64,000 bases of DNA from Helichrysum umbraculigerum (taxonomy: Eukaryota > Streptophyta > Magnoliopsida > Asterales > Asteraceae): NCBI GenBank assembly GCA_949592205.1, contig CATIUR010000003.1, positions 80,752,501-80,816,500 of the forward strand, given 5' to 3'. Made by a program: the position numbers and the translations under genes. The notes under the pieces were generated by a model. The model saw nothing but the letters and a program-made list of their open reading frames with translations. It had not been told where the DNA came from and searched no databases. This document shows, piece after piece, positions 1-9,797 of this stretch. Positions within the stretch are counted from its first letter, which is position 1, and each line of letters starts with the position of its first letter.

Positions 1-1481
1 AAGTTGTATCGTATAAGTGTTTTGAAGTTGTTCAAGTTTGACACTTGGTGAAGAATGTGCTTAAGGAATCTAAGTACGGGGGTCCGGGGGCAGAGCCCCT
101 GGCTGGGGTCGAGCTGCCAGGTCAGCTTGGAAAATTTTTATTTCTACTATATTGCTTTGACGAAAAACGCATCTGGGATCTGAATTCGGGTAAAATCGAG
201 TGATAATTTTCGAGTCTCGACACTTAGTAAAAATCTGAGTTTTCTGTGTTTTGCGACACAATATGCGACACAAAAATGTTTATGCGACACAAGGGTTGTG
301 TCGCATAGGAATGCGACACAATGTCTATGCGACACAATGGTTGTGTCGCATAGATGCGAGATGCTGATTCAACAGCGACATAGTGATTGTGTCGTATGGG
401 GTATGCGACATAGTGGTTGTGTCGCAGGACTTGCGACACTAATTCTCGGGTACGACACAAAATACGACACAAGTGAGTTTATGCGACACAAAGGCCAAAA
501 TACGACACAACATGCGACACAAGGCTTGTGTCGCATGGATGAACACCAGCCCAGAAATCCGGCTGTCACGATAATTCCGACCAAAAATCCGTTTTAAACT
601 CGTTTTTAAGCTATGAAATCGTGTTATATACTTAGTAAGGGACATATATATGTTATATAAACAATCACAAGTGAAAAATACTAAGAATCGAGAGATTTCG
701 GGATTTTGTCGGAAACTTACAAATCGCCGAAATGAAAATCCGTAAAGATAGCGTTGTAGATCGTCGCGAGGTGGTCGTGAATCTCTAAAAATATTGATGA
801 TACGAGTTCGTTTTGTGCTAGTTTTTGGCGATTTTAATGGTGATGATAATGAAGGTGATGATGATATTTGAGAGAAAAAGAGAAGGAAGAGAGAGAGAGA
901 TAAAAGAGAAATGAGGAGAAAAGAAAGAAAGTAGGGGGTTTTGGTGGAAATCCCCACCATTTTCAGTCTACGCCCAGTGCTCCGTGCGGTGTTCGTTTTC
1001 CCGATTATTTAAACGTTTACATTATTATTATTTAACTTCAATTATACGTTTAATTATACGTTTTGAAAATACGAATATTTACTCGATCTTTTTGTTGAAG
1101 TATTTCATAAAATACTTAATAATTGCGTTATAAAAATGTAACGTTATCTCGTTTTGTTTGTTTGTATTTTAAATTGTGTAAGTTCGGTTTGTACGATACG
1201 AATGAATACGAAATATTATCATAAATAATATTCTGAATAAAATTGAGTTATTAAATAATATTTGTATTACTTAATAATATTGTTCACCAACGTCCGTATT
1301 TATTGCATCGAAATTCATTCGATTTGAAACTCGTACGATTTAAACAAACCGCATAATTGTAGATATATATTCAACAATATATATAATAATTGATAAATTA
1401 ATTAGCCTAACACAGAACTAATTACATGTATTAAAACTTGATTAGGCACTAAATTCTAGTCCTAATTTGACGGGTGTCACA
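1..1481 (-). repeat. RLG-1 3' LTR (partial, left end outside window)
   Basis: Nearly identical to 7567-9049 at an offset of 7566. It ends with the canonical terminus GGGTGTCACA at 1472-1481, directly beside the polypurine tract. Small ORFs inside it (for example on the minus strand at 439-960) have no recognisable domain and recur only because the LTR recurs. The first ~1.15 kb of this LTR lies left of the window. Confidence 0.93.
248..540. repeat. Cluster of ATGCGACACAA / TTGTGTCGCAT inverted repeats in RLG-1 3' LTR
   Basis: Near-perfect hairpins lie at 281-307 (12-bp arms, 3-nt loop), 325-353 (13-bp arms, 3-nt loop) and 511-537 (13-bp arms, 1-nt loop). Single or diverged copies of the arm motif lie between them. 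The same cluster recurs at about 7814-8106, 55940-56130 and 59414-59650. Function is not known to me. Confidence 0.9.
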
Positions 1482-1496
1482 TTCTCCCCCTGTTAG
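1482..1496 (-). other. Polypurine tract of RLG-1
   Basis: On the element strand this reads AACAGGGGGAGAA directly before the LTR start TGTGACACCC. This is the position and composition of a plus-strand priming site. RLG-7 has an equivalent tract at 62028-62041. Confidence 0.88.
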
Positions 1497-1515
1497 AAGA
1501 ATTTCGTCCCGAAAT

Positions 1516-2835
1516 TTATGTTGAAGTTGTGTTTGACATGGAATCAGTAAAGAGTTGAGGGTACTTGAGTCGCATTTGGTCTTCCCGTTCCCAGGTGAAT
1601 TCCGGACCGCGCCGCGAATTCCACCTAACTTTGACGATGGGAATACGACTTTGTTTAAGTTGTTTGACCTCACGGTCCATGATTTCAGCGGGTTCCTCAA
1701 CAAAGTGAAGTTTTTCGTCGACTCGAATTTCATCGAGTGGAATGATAAGTGTCTCATCAGACAGACACTTCTTCAGATTTGAAACATGAAAAGTGGGATG
1801 CACGCTGCTGAGTTCGGATGGCAGCTGCAATCGATATGCCACTGGACCAATCCTTTCGAGGATCTCGAATGGTCCAATGTATCTGGGATTTAACTTCCCT
1901 CGTTTGCCAAACCGGATTACGCCTTTCCAAGGCGATACTTTGAGTAGAACTCGATCCCCAACCTGGAACTCAAGTGGCTCGCGCCTTACGTCAGCATAAC
2001 TTTTCTTACGATCTCGCGCGGCTTTGAGTTTGTTTTGAATTTCGACGATTCTCTCGGTCGTCTCGTAAATGATTTCTGGACCTGTGAGTTGGCTATCCCC
2101 AACTTCGGTCCAACAGATAGGTGACCGGCACTTACGACCGTACAGTGCCTCGAAGGGTGCAGCTTTGATGCTGGTATGATAACTGTTGTTGTACGAGAAC
2201 TCGCACAATGGTAGATGTTTTTCCCAGTTTACACCGAAGTCTACTACGCAGGCCCGTAGCATGTCTTCTAGTGTTTGAATGGTTAGTTCACTTTGACCGT
2301 CGGTTTGAGGATGGTATGCGGTACTCATATCAAGTCGAGTACCCAGAGATCTTTGAAGTGATTGCCAAAATTGTGAAGTGAAACGACTATCTCTATCGGA
2401 GATAATTGAGATTGGAACACCGTGTTTGGTCACGATTTCCTTCAGATAAATACTGGTGAGGCGTTCCATTTTATCGGATTCTTTAATTGCCAGGAAGTGA
2501 GCAGTCTTTGTGAGACGATCCACGATCACCCAAATGGTATCGCAACCGTTCGCTGACTTGGGTAGTTTGGTTATGAAGTCCATGGCAATTTGTTCCCATT
2601 TCCATTCAGGAAGATCGGGTTGTTGAAGTAAACCAGAAGGTTTTTGATATTCGATTTTGACCTTGGAGCAAGTAAGGCACTTGCTGACACAGGTGGCGAT
2701 TTCAGCTTTCATGTTCGGCCACCAATAGAAGTCCTTGATACCGTGGTACATCTTGTCGGATCCCGGATGGATAGAATATTTGGACTTGTGAGCTTCATCC
2801 ATCACCAAGTCTCGTAGGTTCCCAAATTTAGGCAA
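1516..2835 (-). pseudogene. RLG-1 pol, C-terminal part: integrase with chromodomain-like tail
   Basis: Continues the polyprotein at 2836-6072 in the same frame after one TAG codon. As seen: an HHCC zinc-binding region (HPGSDKMYH ... CLTC) near the start, then the integrase core with the Asp in MDFITKLP, the Asp in SDRDSRF and the Glu in TDGQSE. A GPY/F-type module follows (RFGKRGKLNPRYIGPF), then a chromodomain-like tail (IVKVRWNSRRGPEFTWERED). All three catalytic acidic residues are present. It would insert the cDNA, and the tail may bind chromatin (family knowledge). Translation would need readthrough of the amber codon, or the copy is dead; I favour an inactivating nonsense change. Confidence 0.9.
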
Positions 2836-2838
2836 CTA
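2836..2838 (-). other. In-frame amber codon dividing the RLG-1 polyprotein
   Basis: The plus strand shows CTA at 2836-2838, which is TAG on the coding strand, just before LPKFGNL. It is the only stop in about 1,500 codons. No frameshift accompanies it. Confidence 0.9.
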
Positions 2839-5800
2839 GATTCGGTTTGAGAAATACCTAATCCCGTTAGGTTTGACTTCGAATTGTTTATCCATGCCTC
2901 GCAAGGCTTCATCTTTGACATTCTCGGGTTTTAAGGCTTCTAGTTGAGCAGTGAGAATTTGAATGTTTAAATTGTTGTGAATGGTCATACTGAGGGCTCG
3001 AACCCGAAGTGGTTTCACTCGCTCTTTTCGACGGAGGGCGTCAGCAACAACATTTGCTTTGCCTGGATGATATTTGAGTTCGCAGTCATAATCGGTAAGC
3101 AACTCGACCCATCGACGTTGCCTCATGTTGAGATCCTTCTGATCGAATATGTGTTGGAGACTTTTGTGGTCTGTAAAGATTGTGCATCTAGTGCCATAGA
3201 GGTAATGTCTCCAAATTTTGAGAGCAAAAACGACAGCTCCTAGTTCGAGGTCGTGGGTGGTGTAATTCTTTTCATGAATCTTGAGCTGTCGGGAAGCATA
3301 AGCTATGACTTTGTCTCGTTGCATAAGCACACAACCGAGACCTTGATGAGAAGCATCGCAGTATACCACGAAGTCATCGGTGCCTTCGGGTAATGATAGG
3401 ATAGGAGCGCTGCAAAGCTTTTGTTTTAAGAGTTGGAATGCCGATTCTTGTTTATCAGTCCAGTCAAACTTTTTGTCCTTCTGGGTCAGCGTCGTGAGTG
3501 GTATGGCTATCTTGGAGAAATTTTCTATGAATCGTCGATAGTATCCGGCTAGTCCCAAAAACTGCCGTACTTCGGTCGGAGTGGTTGGCGATTGCCAGTC
3601 TTTGATAGCCTCAATTTTTGACGGGTCGACGTGAATCCCCTGACTGTCAATCACGTGACCAAGGAATTGAACGGTTTTGATCCAGAACTCACACTTAGAG
3701 AACTTGGCATAGAGCTCCTCGTGTTTAAGTAGTTCAAGGATGGTTCTGAGGTGTTGCGCATGCTCTTCTTTGCTTCGTGAATATATGAGGATGTCATCGA
3801 TGAAGACAATGACAAACTTATCAAGGTAAGGTTTACACACCCGATTCATAAGGTCCATGAATACAGCTGGTGCATTGGTTAGGCCGAATGACATCACTTG
3901 GAATTCGTAATGCCCGTAACGGGTTCTGAAAGCTGTTTTTGGAATATCGGCATCGCGGACACGCAGTTGGTGATAACCGGATCGGAGATCAATCTTTGAA
4001 TAACAACTCGACCCTTGAAGTTGGTCGAACAAATCATCGATTCGAGGAAGTGGATACCGGTTCTTGACAGTTAACTTGTTCAACTCTCGATAGTCGATAC
4101 ACATTCGAAAAGAACCATCTTTCTTCTTAACAAATAGGACCGGAGCTCCCCAAGGTGAAGAACTCGGCCTGATAAACCCTCGTTCCAGGAGTTCCTGTAA
4201 CTGGGTGGACAGCTCCTGAAGTTCGGATGGAGCTAAGCGGTATGGTGCTCGGGCCACCGGCGCAGCACCTGGTACAAGATCGATTGAGAACTCAACCTGT
4301 CTTGGTGGTGGTAGACCAGGTAGTTCTTCAGGAAAGACTTCTGGAAAGTCTCGAACAATCGGAACATCCTCAAGTCGCTTCTCCTCCGACTTTTTCTCCA
4401 TGATGTGCGCGAGGATTGATGGATAACCCTTTCTCAAAAATTTCCGGGTTTTAAGACAAGAGATGATGTTAAGCCTCGTCCCACCAGTCTCCCCCTGTAT
4501 GATCAGGGTCCTACTGACGGCGAGAGGTATCCGAACAATTTTATCGTAGCAAATGATTTCGGCGCGATGTTTGGATAACCAGTCCATGCCCACGATGACA
4601 TCGAAACTTCCTATCTCAACAGGCATAAGATCTATGGAGAAGATTTCGTCGACTATATTTAAAGTGCAATTAGGTATCACACTATTGGTTTCTATCAATT
4701 TGCCATTTGCTAGCTCTACGGTGTACTTAACGTCTAAAGCAACAGGTGTAATGTCAAGTAGAGGGCAAAATTCATCGGAAACAAAACTCCTATCGGCACC
4801 AGTATCAAACAGAATAGAAGCAGTTAAATTGTTGAGGAGGAACATACCCGTGACCACATTCGGGTCCTGATGGGCGTCCCCTGAGTTGATCACGAAGGCG
4901 CTACTTTTGGCGTTGTTGTTGTTGTGGTGGTTGTTGTTGTTGCTGCCCTTATTCTTCAATTTTGGGCAAGAATCCCTAAAGTGTCCTGGGTTTCCACATT
5001 CGTAGCAGGACTTAGGTTGTCGAGCATTTTTGTCAGAGGGGTTGTTGTTGGATTTGGGGGCTCGGCAATCCTTAGTCGAATGCCCATACTTCCTGCAGTT
5101 GTTGCAAGGAGTATTGCACTGACCAAAATGGTGATAGTTGCACTTGGGACAATAAGGCCTGTCCCCGGTGTAGCTGCGGGTGGGTTCAGAGTTTGAGGTG
5201 TAGACTTGGATGGCGTTGTTTTTCTTGTTTGAGTTGTGGTGGTGTTCAGTGGATTTGCGTTTGTTGTTGTTGGAGGATGAGGTGTTGGAGGTCTCACGGC
5301 TGACAACTAGAGCCATGAGTTCGTGGGCCAATCGAATGGCACTCTCAGTGGTGGTTGGTTTGGATGAGGCAATGTTTCCCTGGATGTTCTCGGGGAGTCC
5401 ACGAATGTACCTCTTAATGCCCTTACTTTCTGGTTCGACCAAACTCGGGCACAATAAAGCAAACTGTTGAAATTTGGTGGTATATTCAGCAACATCATTT
5501 CCCTGCACCGCCAGGTGCCAGAATTCTTCCTCCAGCCTGTGCAATTCTTCTTCAGGACAGTATTTTTCTGTCAGCTTCTTCTTCAGTTCGGCCCAAGGAA
5601 GTCGATTTGCAACTTCAAGACCTACGGAGTTTGCGTGGGTTTTCCACCACGTGAGTGCACCTTCTTGAAAGGTGTAAGCAGCGAATTTGACCTTGTTGTT
5701 CTCAGTGCAGTCGCAGAGGCTGAAAACAGATTCCATACACTCAATCCAACGGATCAAGCCAATGGCACCTTCCGTGCCCTTGAAGTATAGCGGTTTACAG

Positions 5801-6072
5801 CTAAGAAAGTCCTTATAGGAGCAGGGCTTGGGTGGTGGAGTATTGGTTGCTGTGTCCTCGCTACCGGGTGGTGTTCGGGTAGCCAAGGCTTCGGTCACAC
5901 TGCGGGCAATTATTCCCGCGATCTCAGCTTCGCTAAGGGTAATTTGACGAGGAGGAGGCATTATACTGAGTAAGAAAGAACAAAGAAAGGAAGTGAGATA
6001 CTCGTCCGAGTGCGATGAATTTGGTGGTGTGTTTGTCATTCCGAGATAAAACGTTAGAGAGAAAGAGGCCAA
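2836..6072 (-). CDS. RLG-1 gag-protease-reverse transcriptase-RNase H polyprotein
   Basis: Up to 1,078 residues. The likelier start is the Met at 5961 (MPPPRQ...), because the 37 residues before it look like untranslated leader. Order: gag (about 85-260); three zinc knuckles, the first degenerate (308-319, 323-336, 356-369); aspartic protease with FDTGA (422-426); RT (about 600-790) with FIDD at 757-760; RNase H (about 895-1015) with YCDAS and FTDH. The downstream motif reads ADALRRK, where relatives here have ADALSRK. The frame ends at TAG 2836-2838, between RNase H and integrase, and reopens at once in frame. In the cell this makes the capsid and copies the RNA. The only lesion seen is the stop. 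Confidence 0.93.
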   Translation of the reverse strand: MASFSLTFYLGMTNTPPNSSHSDEYLTSFLCSFLLSIMPPPRQITLSEAEIAGIIARSVTEALATRTPPGSEDTATNTPPPKPCSYKDFLSCKPLYFKGTEGAIGLIRWIECMESVFSLCDCTENNKVKFAAYTFQEGALTWWKTHANSVGLEVANRLPWAELKKKLTEKYCPEEELHRLEEEFWHLAVQGNDVAEYTTKFQQFALLCPSLVEPESKGIKRYIRGLPENIQGNIASSKPTTTESAIRLAHELMALVVSRETSNTSSSNNNKRKSTEHHHNSNKKNNAIQVYTSNSEPTRSYTGDRPYCPKCNYHHFGQCNTPCNNCRKYGHSTKDCRAPKSNNNPSDKNARQPKSCYECGNPGHFRDSCPKLKNKGSNNNNHHNNNNAKSSAFVINSGDAHQDPNVVTGMFLLNNLTASILFDTGADRSFVSDEFCPLLDITPVALDVKYTVELANGKLIETNSVIPNCTLNIVDEIFSIDLMPVEIGSFDVIVGMDWLSKHRAEIICYDKIVRIPLAVSRTLIIQGETGGTRLNIISCLKTRKFLRKGYPSILAHIMEKKSEEKRLEDVPIVRDFPEVFPEELPGLPPPRQVEFSIDLVPGAAPVARAPYRLAPSELQELSTQLQELLERGFIRPSSSPWGAPVLFVKKKDGSFRMCIDYRELNKLTVKNRYPLPRIDDLFDQLQGSSCYSKIDLRSGYHQLRVRDADIPKTAFRTRYGHYEFQVMSFGLTNAPAVFMDLMNRVCKPYLDKFVIVFIDDILIYSRSKEEHAQHLRTILELLKHEELYAKFSKCEFWIKTVQFLGHVIDSQGIHVDPSKIEAIKDWQSPTTPTEVRQFLGLAGYYRRFIENFSKIAIPLTTLTQKDKKFDWTDKQESAFQLLKQKLCSAPILSLPEGTDDFVVYCDASHQGLGCVLMQRDKVIAYASRQLKIHEKNYTTHDLELGAVVFALKIWRHYLYGTRCTIFTDHKSLQHIFDQKDLNMRQRRWVELLTDYDCELKYHPGKANVVADALRRKERVKPLRVRALSMTIHNNLNIQILTAQLEALKPENVKDEALRGMDKQFEVKPNGIRYFSNRI

Positions 6073-6397
6073 TATTCATATAATATAATATAGCCTAAAG
6101 TTGTAATGAGGTCTATTCATGTGAATATATGTATATCACATAATAACCTATTGAGTGTCTAGCACAGATGTGTTTTGAGTCCCGTTTCTCTCGAGGTCAG
6201 AGTCAACTAATGCATTCCTGTTCAACATAACTCTTTCAGGTCTCACATCATCTTTCTTTAATTGTACATAGTTGATCAGGCTATGTTAAATTAAAGTCGT
6301 ATGATGTAATCCCTGAACTAGTCATGACTAATAAGGAATACTGCCTAACGGTCATAGTCTAGGCCCACTAAATGCAACCTAGTTCACTATAACCTTA
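6073..6397 (-). other. RLG-1 untranslated leader
   Basis: About 325 bp between the primer-binding site and the start of the open frame (longer if the Met at 5961 is used). AT-rich, and I see no ORF or structured repeat. Confidence 0.7.
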
Positions 6398-6410
6398 GGC
6401 TCTGATACCA
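6398..6410 (-). other. RLG-1 primer-binding site, initiator-Met tRNA type
   Basis: On the element strand this reads TGGTATCAGAGCC, complementary to the 3' end of plant initiator-Met tRNA. It lies 3 nt inside the 5' LTR. Confidence 0.92.
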
Positions 6411-7331
6411 ATCTGTGACACCCCCAAATTTGATGATTTGCGGAAGCTTGATTTGGGTGTCACTAATCAATATACAAAGCACATAAGATATAATGAACGA
6501 CCACTATATGCGTCGTTTTAAACTTGTATAGATAAAGTAAATGTTTACATCAAAATAAGTTACATTAGCTCGGTTCCTGAAATTGAGAGATTACATAGCA
6601 TAATTACTTTTACAAAATATAATAATGCAATTCAATCTCTAGTTGTATGTATGCTGACTCGAGCTAATAGTTCCTGCTTGTGTAGCCAACCTACTGCGGG
6701 GGTACCTGTGATAAATACTAAAATGGGTCAGCGAAAACGCTGGTGAGCTCACAGGTTTGTATGTCAATGTATAGTTGTAAGAACCGCAAGATTTATATTG
6801 ATTTTAAAATGCAATTAAGCAAAATAAAAGTTATACTGTCCATGAGCACATAGTCTGAGCTTAACTTGATTTGTCAGGCCCAATTAAGGAAACCTAACTT
6901 GAAATGCCTCCTACGAGTGCCTAATCAACACTCGTCTTCCCAAATGCTAATACATCCGTTTGACCGGTTAGTGCGTGCTAACCCGGATGAGGATTGTCAA
7001 TCCCATATGATATCATATACTAACATTCACGCTAAAATATTAGAGACTATGCTATAGAGGACTTTAAATTGATTAGCTTGAAACTCATGTAGCATTCGAT
7101 AGTTTGTACTTGCGTTCTACTTGTAAAACAAAATGAGCAGTAATATCACACCCCTGATAAAAGTATTGAAAATGGGGCCATGAAACTCACCTGAGTCTTG
7201 AAGTGTTTAAGCAATTAAACTCGAAGTGTATTGATGTCCAAGGACTTGAAACCTGAATGTGTCCACGACACTTGATTTGTTATTAATTGTACTGGTATCT
7301 CGAAAGACTACCATTGAAGTCGCTATTTAAC

Positions 7332-7354
7332 TATATATATATATATATATATAT
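7332..7354. repeat. (TA)n microsatellite
   Basis: About 11 TA units inside the RLG-1 5' LTR. It may also serve as an AT-rich promoter element, but nothing proves this. Confidence 0.85.
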
Positions 7355-7813
7355 GTCCAAATTACTACGATTTGGTTGATTGTTTTGTTACAAGTTACTA
7401 CGACTTGTTTGATTGAATTGATACAAGTTACAACGACTTGTTTGATTGTAAAATATGTTTTGAAAATGTGTACGGCCCGTTGGTGATTTAGTTGAAATAA
7501 TAATCTCGACATATCTATATTTGTTTGAAGTGTTAGACTTGAAAAATAAATTCCATTATGTTTGAAAAGTTGTATCGTATAAGTGTTTTGAAGTTGTTCA
7601 AGTTTGACACTTGGTGAAGAATGTGCTTAAGGAATCTAAGTACGGGGGTCCGGGGGCAGAGCCCCTGGCTGGGGTCGAGCTGCCAGGTCAGCTTGGAAAA
7701 TTTTTATTTCTACTATATTGCTTTGACGAAAAACGCATCTGGGATCTGAATTCGGGTAAAATCGAGTGATAATTTTCGAGTCTCGACACTTAGTAAAAAT
7801 CTGAGTTTTCTGT

Positions 7814-8106
7814 GTTTTGCAACACAATATGCGACACAAAAATGTTTATGCGACACAAGGGTTGTGTCGCATAGGAATGCGACACAATGTCTATGCGACA
7901 CAATGGTTGTGTCGCATAGATGCGAGATGCTGATTCAACAGCGACATAGTGATTGTGTCGTATGGGGTATGCGACATAGTGGTTGTGTCGCAGGACTTGC
8001 GACACTAATTCTCGGGTACGACACAAAATACGACACAAGGGAGTTTATGCGACACAAAGGCCAAAATACGACACAACATGCGACACAAGGCTTGTGTCGC
8101 ATGGAT
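7814..8106. repeat. ATGCGACACAA hairpin cluster, second copy
   Basis: Same arrangement as at 248-540, with only a few point differences (for example one G-to-A in the first motif). Confidence 0.9.
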
Positions 8107-9049
8107 GAACACCAGCCTAGAAATCCGGCTGTCACGATAATTCCGACCAAAAATCCGTTTTAAACTCGTTTTTAAGCTATGAAATCGTGTTATATACTTA
8201 GTAAGGGACATATATATGTTATATAAACAATCACAAGTGAAAAATACTAAGAATCGAGAGATTTCGGGATTTTGTCGGAAACTTACAAATCGCCGAAATG
8301 AAAATCCGTAAAGATAGCGTTGTAGATCGTCGCGAGGTGGTCGTGAATCTCTAAAAATATTGATGATACGAGTGCGTTTTGTGCTAGTTTTTGGCGATTT
8401 TAATGGTGATGATAATGAAGGTGATGATGATATTTGAGAGAAAAAGAGAAGGAAGAGAGAGAGAGAGATAAAATAGAAATGAGGAGAAAAGAAAGAAAGT
8501 AGGGGGTTTTGGTGGAAATCCCCACCATTTTCAGTCTACGCCCAGCGCTCCGTGCGGTGTTCGTTTTCCCGATTATTTAAACGTTTACATTATTATTATT
8601 TAACTTCAATTATACGTTTAATTATACGTTTTGAAAATACGAATATTTACTCGATCTTTTTGTTGAAGTATTTCATAAAATACTTAATAATTGCGTTATA
8701 AAAATGTAACGTTATCTCGTTTTGTTTGTTTGTATTTTAAATTGTGTAAGTTCGGTTTGTACGATACGAATGAATACGAAATATTATCATAAATAATATT
8801 CTGAATAAAATTGAGTTATTAAATAATATTTGTATTACTTAATAATATTGTTCACCAACGTCCGTATTTATTGCATCGAAATTCATTCGATTTGAAACTC
8901 GTACGATTTAAACAAACCGCATAGTTGTAGATATATATTCAACAATATATATAATAATTGATACATTAATTAGCCTAACACAGAACTAATTACATGTATT
9001 AAAACTTGATTAGGCACTAAATTCTAGTCCTAATTTGACGGGTGTCACA

Positions 9050-9333
9050 GAAATCACCGTCGCAGATTTTGAAGAGATGTTTTCTATGACCAATAAGTTA
9101 TAAAACATTGTTTTTAAACGAGTTCGAGCATAATGCATAAAAGTAGTATGCAAGTACCTCAAATGCTCGAAACAGTGAATTATTTACTTTTACTTCCTGC
9201 TGAGACGAGTGTTTTTGCAAAATGAGTTGTTTTGAGAAATGATTTTGAAAATATTTTTAGGCATAACCAAGTGTGAAGGATAGTCGGAGATTCTGCTTCA
9301 CTTATTGACACTCAATCTTTTCTTTTTATTGCA
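9050..9333 (-). other. RLG-2 3' non-coding segment
   Basis: No ORF is supported. GTGTGAAGGATAGTCGGAG (9270-9288) matches GTGTGAAAGATAGTCGGAG in RLG-3 (near 18824-18842), showing that the two 3' regions are homologous. Confidence 0.7.
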
Positions 9334-9356
9334 CGGGTTGCCTCCCGAGAAGCGCT
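9334..9356 (-). other. 23-bp motif conserved between RLG-2 and RLG-3
   Basis: Begins CGGGTTGCCTCCCGAGAAGC on the plus strand and is identical over 23 bp to 18887-18909, while the flanks have diverged. It lies just after the coding region of each element. I recall similar motifs in other plant gag-bearing elements, but I cannot search for them here. Confidence 0.8.
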
Positions 9357-9395
9357 GCTGTTAAAGTCGAGAGCTCGACTTTGCCTTCCTTCAGA

Positions 9396-9698
9396 TTAAT
9401 GAGAACCGGAACCACTTGGGCCGGAAGTGCGTGGCGTCCAAGTGTTGCGAGGGTAGATCCGTAGAAACTGGTGAGCGATGACCCTGATGATGTTCGGGGT
9501 GTTTGATGCAAAGTCAGGGAAGCTGTCAAGGTGGTCTTCAGTGACTTTCTGTATATGCAGAAGATCCAAAGTGATGTCTTTTACGGTTTTGGAGATAACT
9601 CCATGGGGATCAATCACAAAGAATCCTGCTTCACTGGCTTCCATCAGCTCACGTTCTGGATGGTCTTGTTTCAACGAGTCCATGAATCTGAGGAACAT
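9396..9698 (-). pseudogene. RLG-2 novel ORF, C-terminal segment after a stop
   Basis: Same reading frame as 9798-11429 and separated from it by TAA at 9798-9800. The sequence between is open, so this looks like the C-terminus of one longer protein. It resembles the RLG-3 segment at 18946-19263: both have DP-G--SK/TK-V-D followed later by a F-(M/L)-(K/R)IYP motif near the end. No known domain recognised. Confidence 0.65.
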
Positions 9699-9797
9699 CT
9701 GATGGATGTTTTCGTGATCAGCTCGGCTGGAGTTTCCTCTGATTTCCCTGATAGACTCGTGAATGCTCTGGATGAGATTGGCTTGATGAGCGGAGAA

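Larger units (their letters stand above)
1..9049 (-). mobile_element. RLG-1: Ty3/gypsy LTR retrotransposon, chromovirus/Tekay-like, nearly intact
   Basis: Minus-strand element with a 3' LTR at left (cut by the window start), a polypurine tract, a gag-PR-RT-RH-IN polyprotein, an initiator-Met primer-binding site and a complete 5' LTR at right. Comparing the overlapping LTR parts by eye (1-1481 against 7567-9049) I count about 8 substitutions and one 2-bp indel, roughly 0.5%, so insertion was recent. The right LTR ends at 9049 next to 3'-region sequence of RLG-2, so this element appears to sit inside RLG-2. The 5 bp to the right are GAAAT, but the matching left duplication is outside the window. 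The Tekay-like assignment rests on domain order and the chromodomain-like C-terminus. Confidence 0.93.
6414..9049 (-). repeat. RLG-1 5' LTR (complete, 2636 bp)
   Basis: In plus orientation it starts TGTGACACCC and ends GGGTGTCACA, a perfect 10-bp terminal inverted repeat. The first 50 bp fold back on themselves (GTGACACCC ... GGGTGTCAC). It contains a (TA)n run at 7332-7354, two direct copies of a TACAAGTTA-YACGACTTG unit near 7390-7443, and the ATGCGACACAA hairpin cluster at about 7814-8106. No protein-coding gene is supported inside it. Confidence 0.92.

Noticed and set aside
248..540. Possible CRISPR-like repeat array
   Set aside because: Repeats are inverted pairs with irregular spacing and no unique spacers, in plant retrotransposon LTRs.
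439..960. 173-codon minus-strand ORF inside the RLG-1 LTR
   Set aside because: Low-complexity N-terminus, no domain, and the related frames in other LTR copies differ in length; explained by the LTR repeat.
4924..5196. Plus-strand Val/Ala-rich ORF opposite the RLG-1 gag
   Set aside because: Antisense of the Asn-rich and zinc-knuckle region of gag; a composition shadow.
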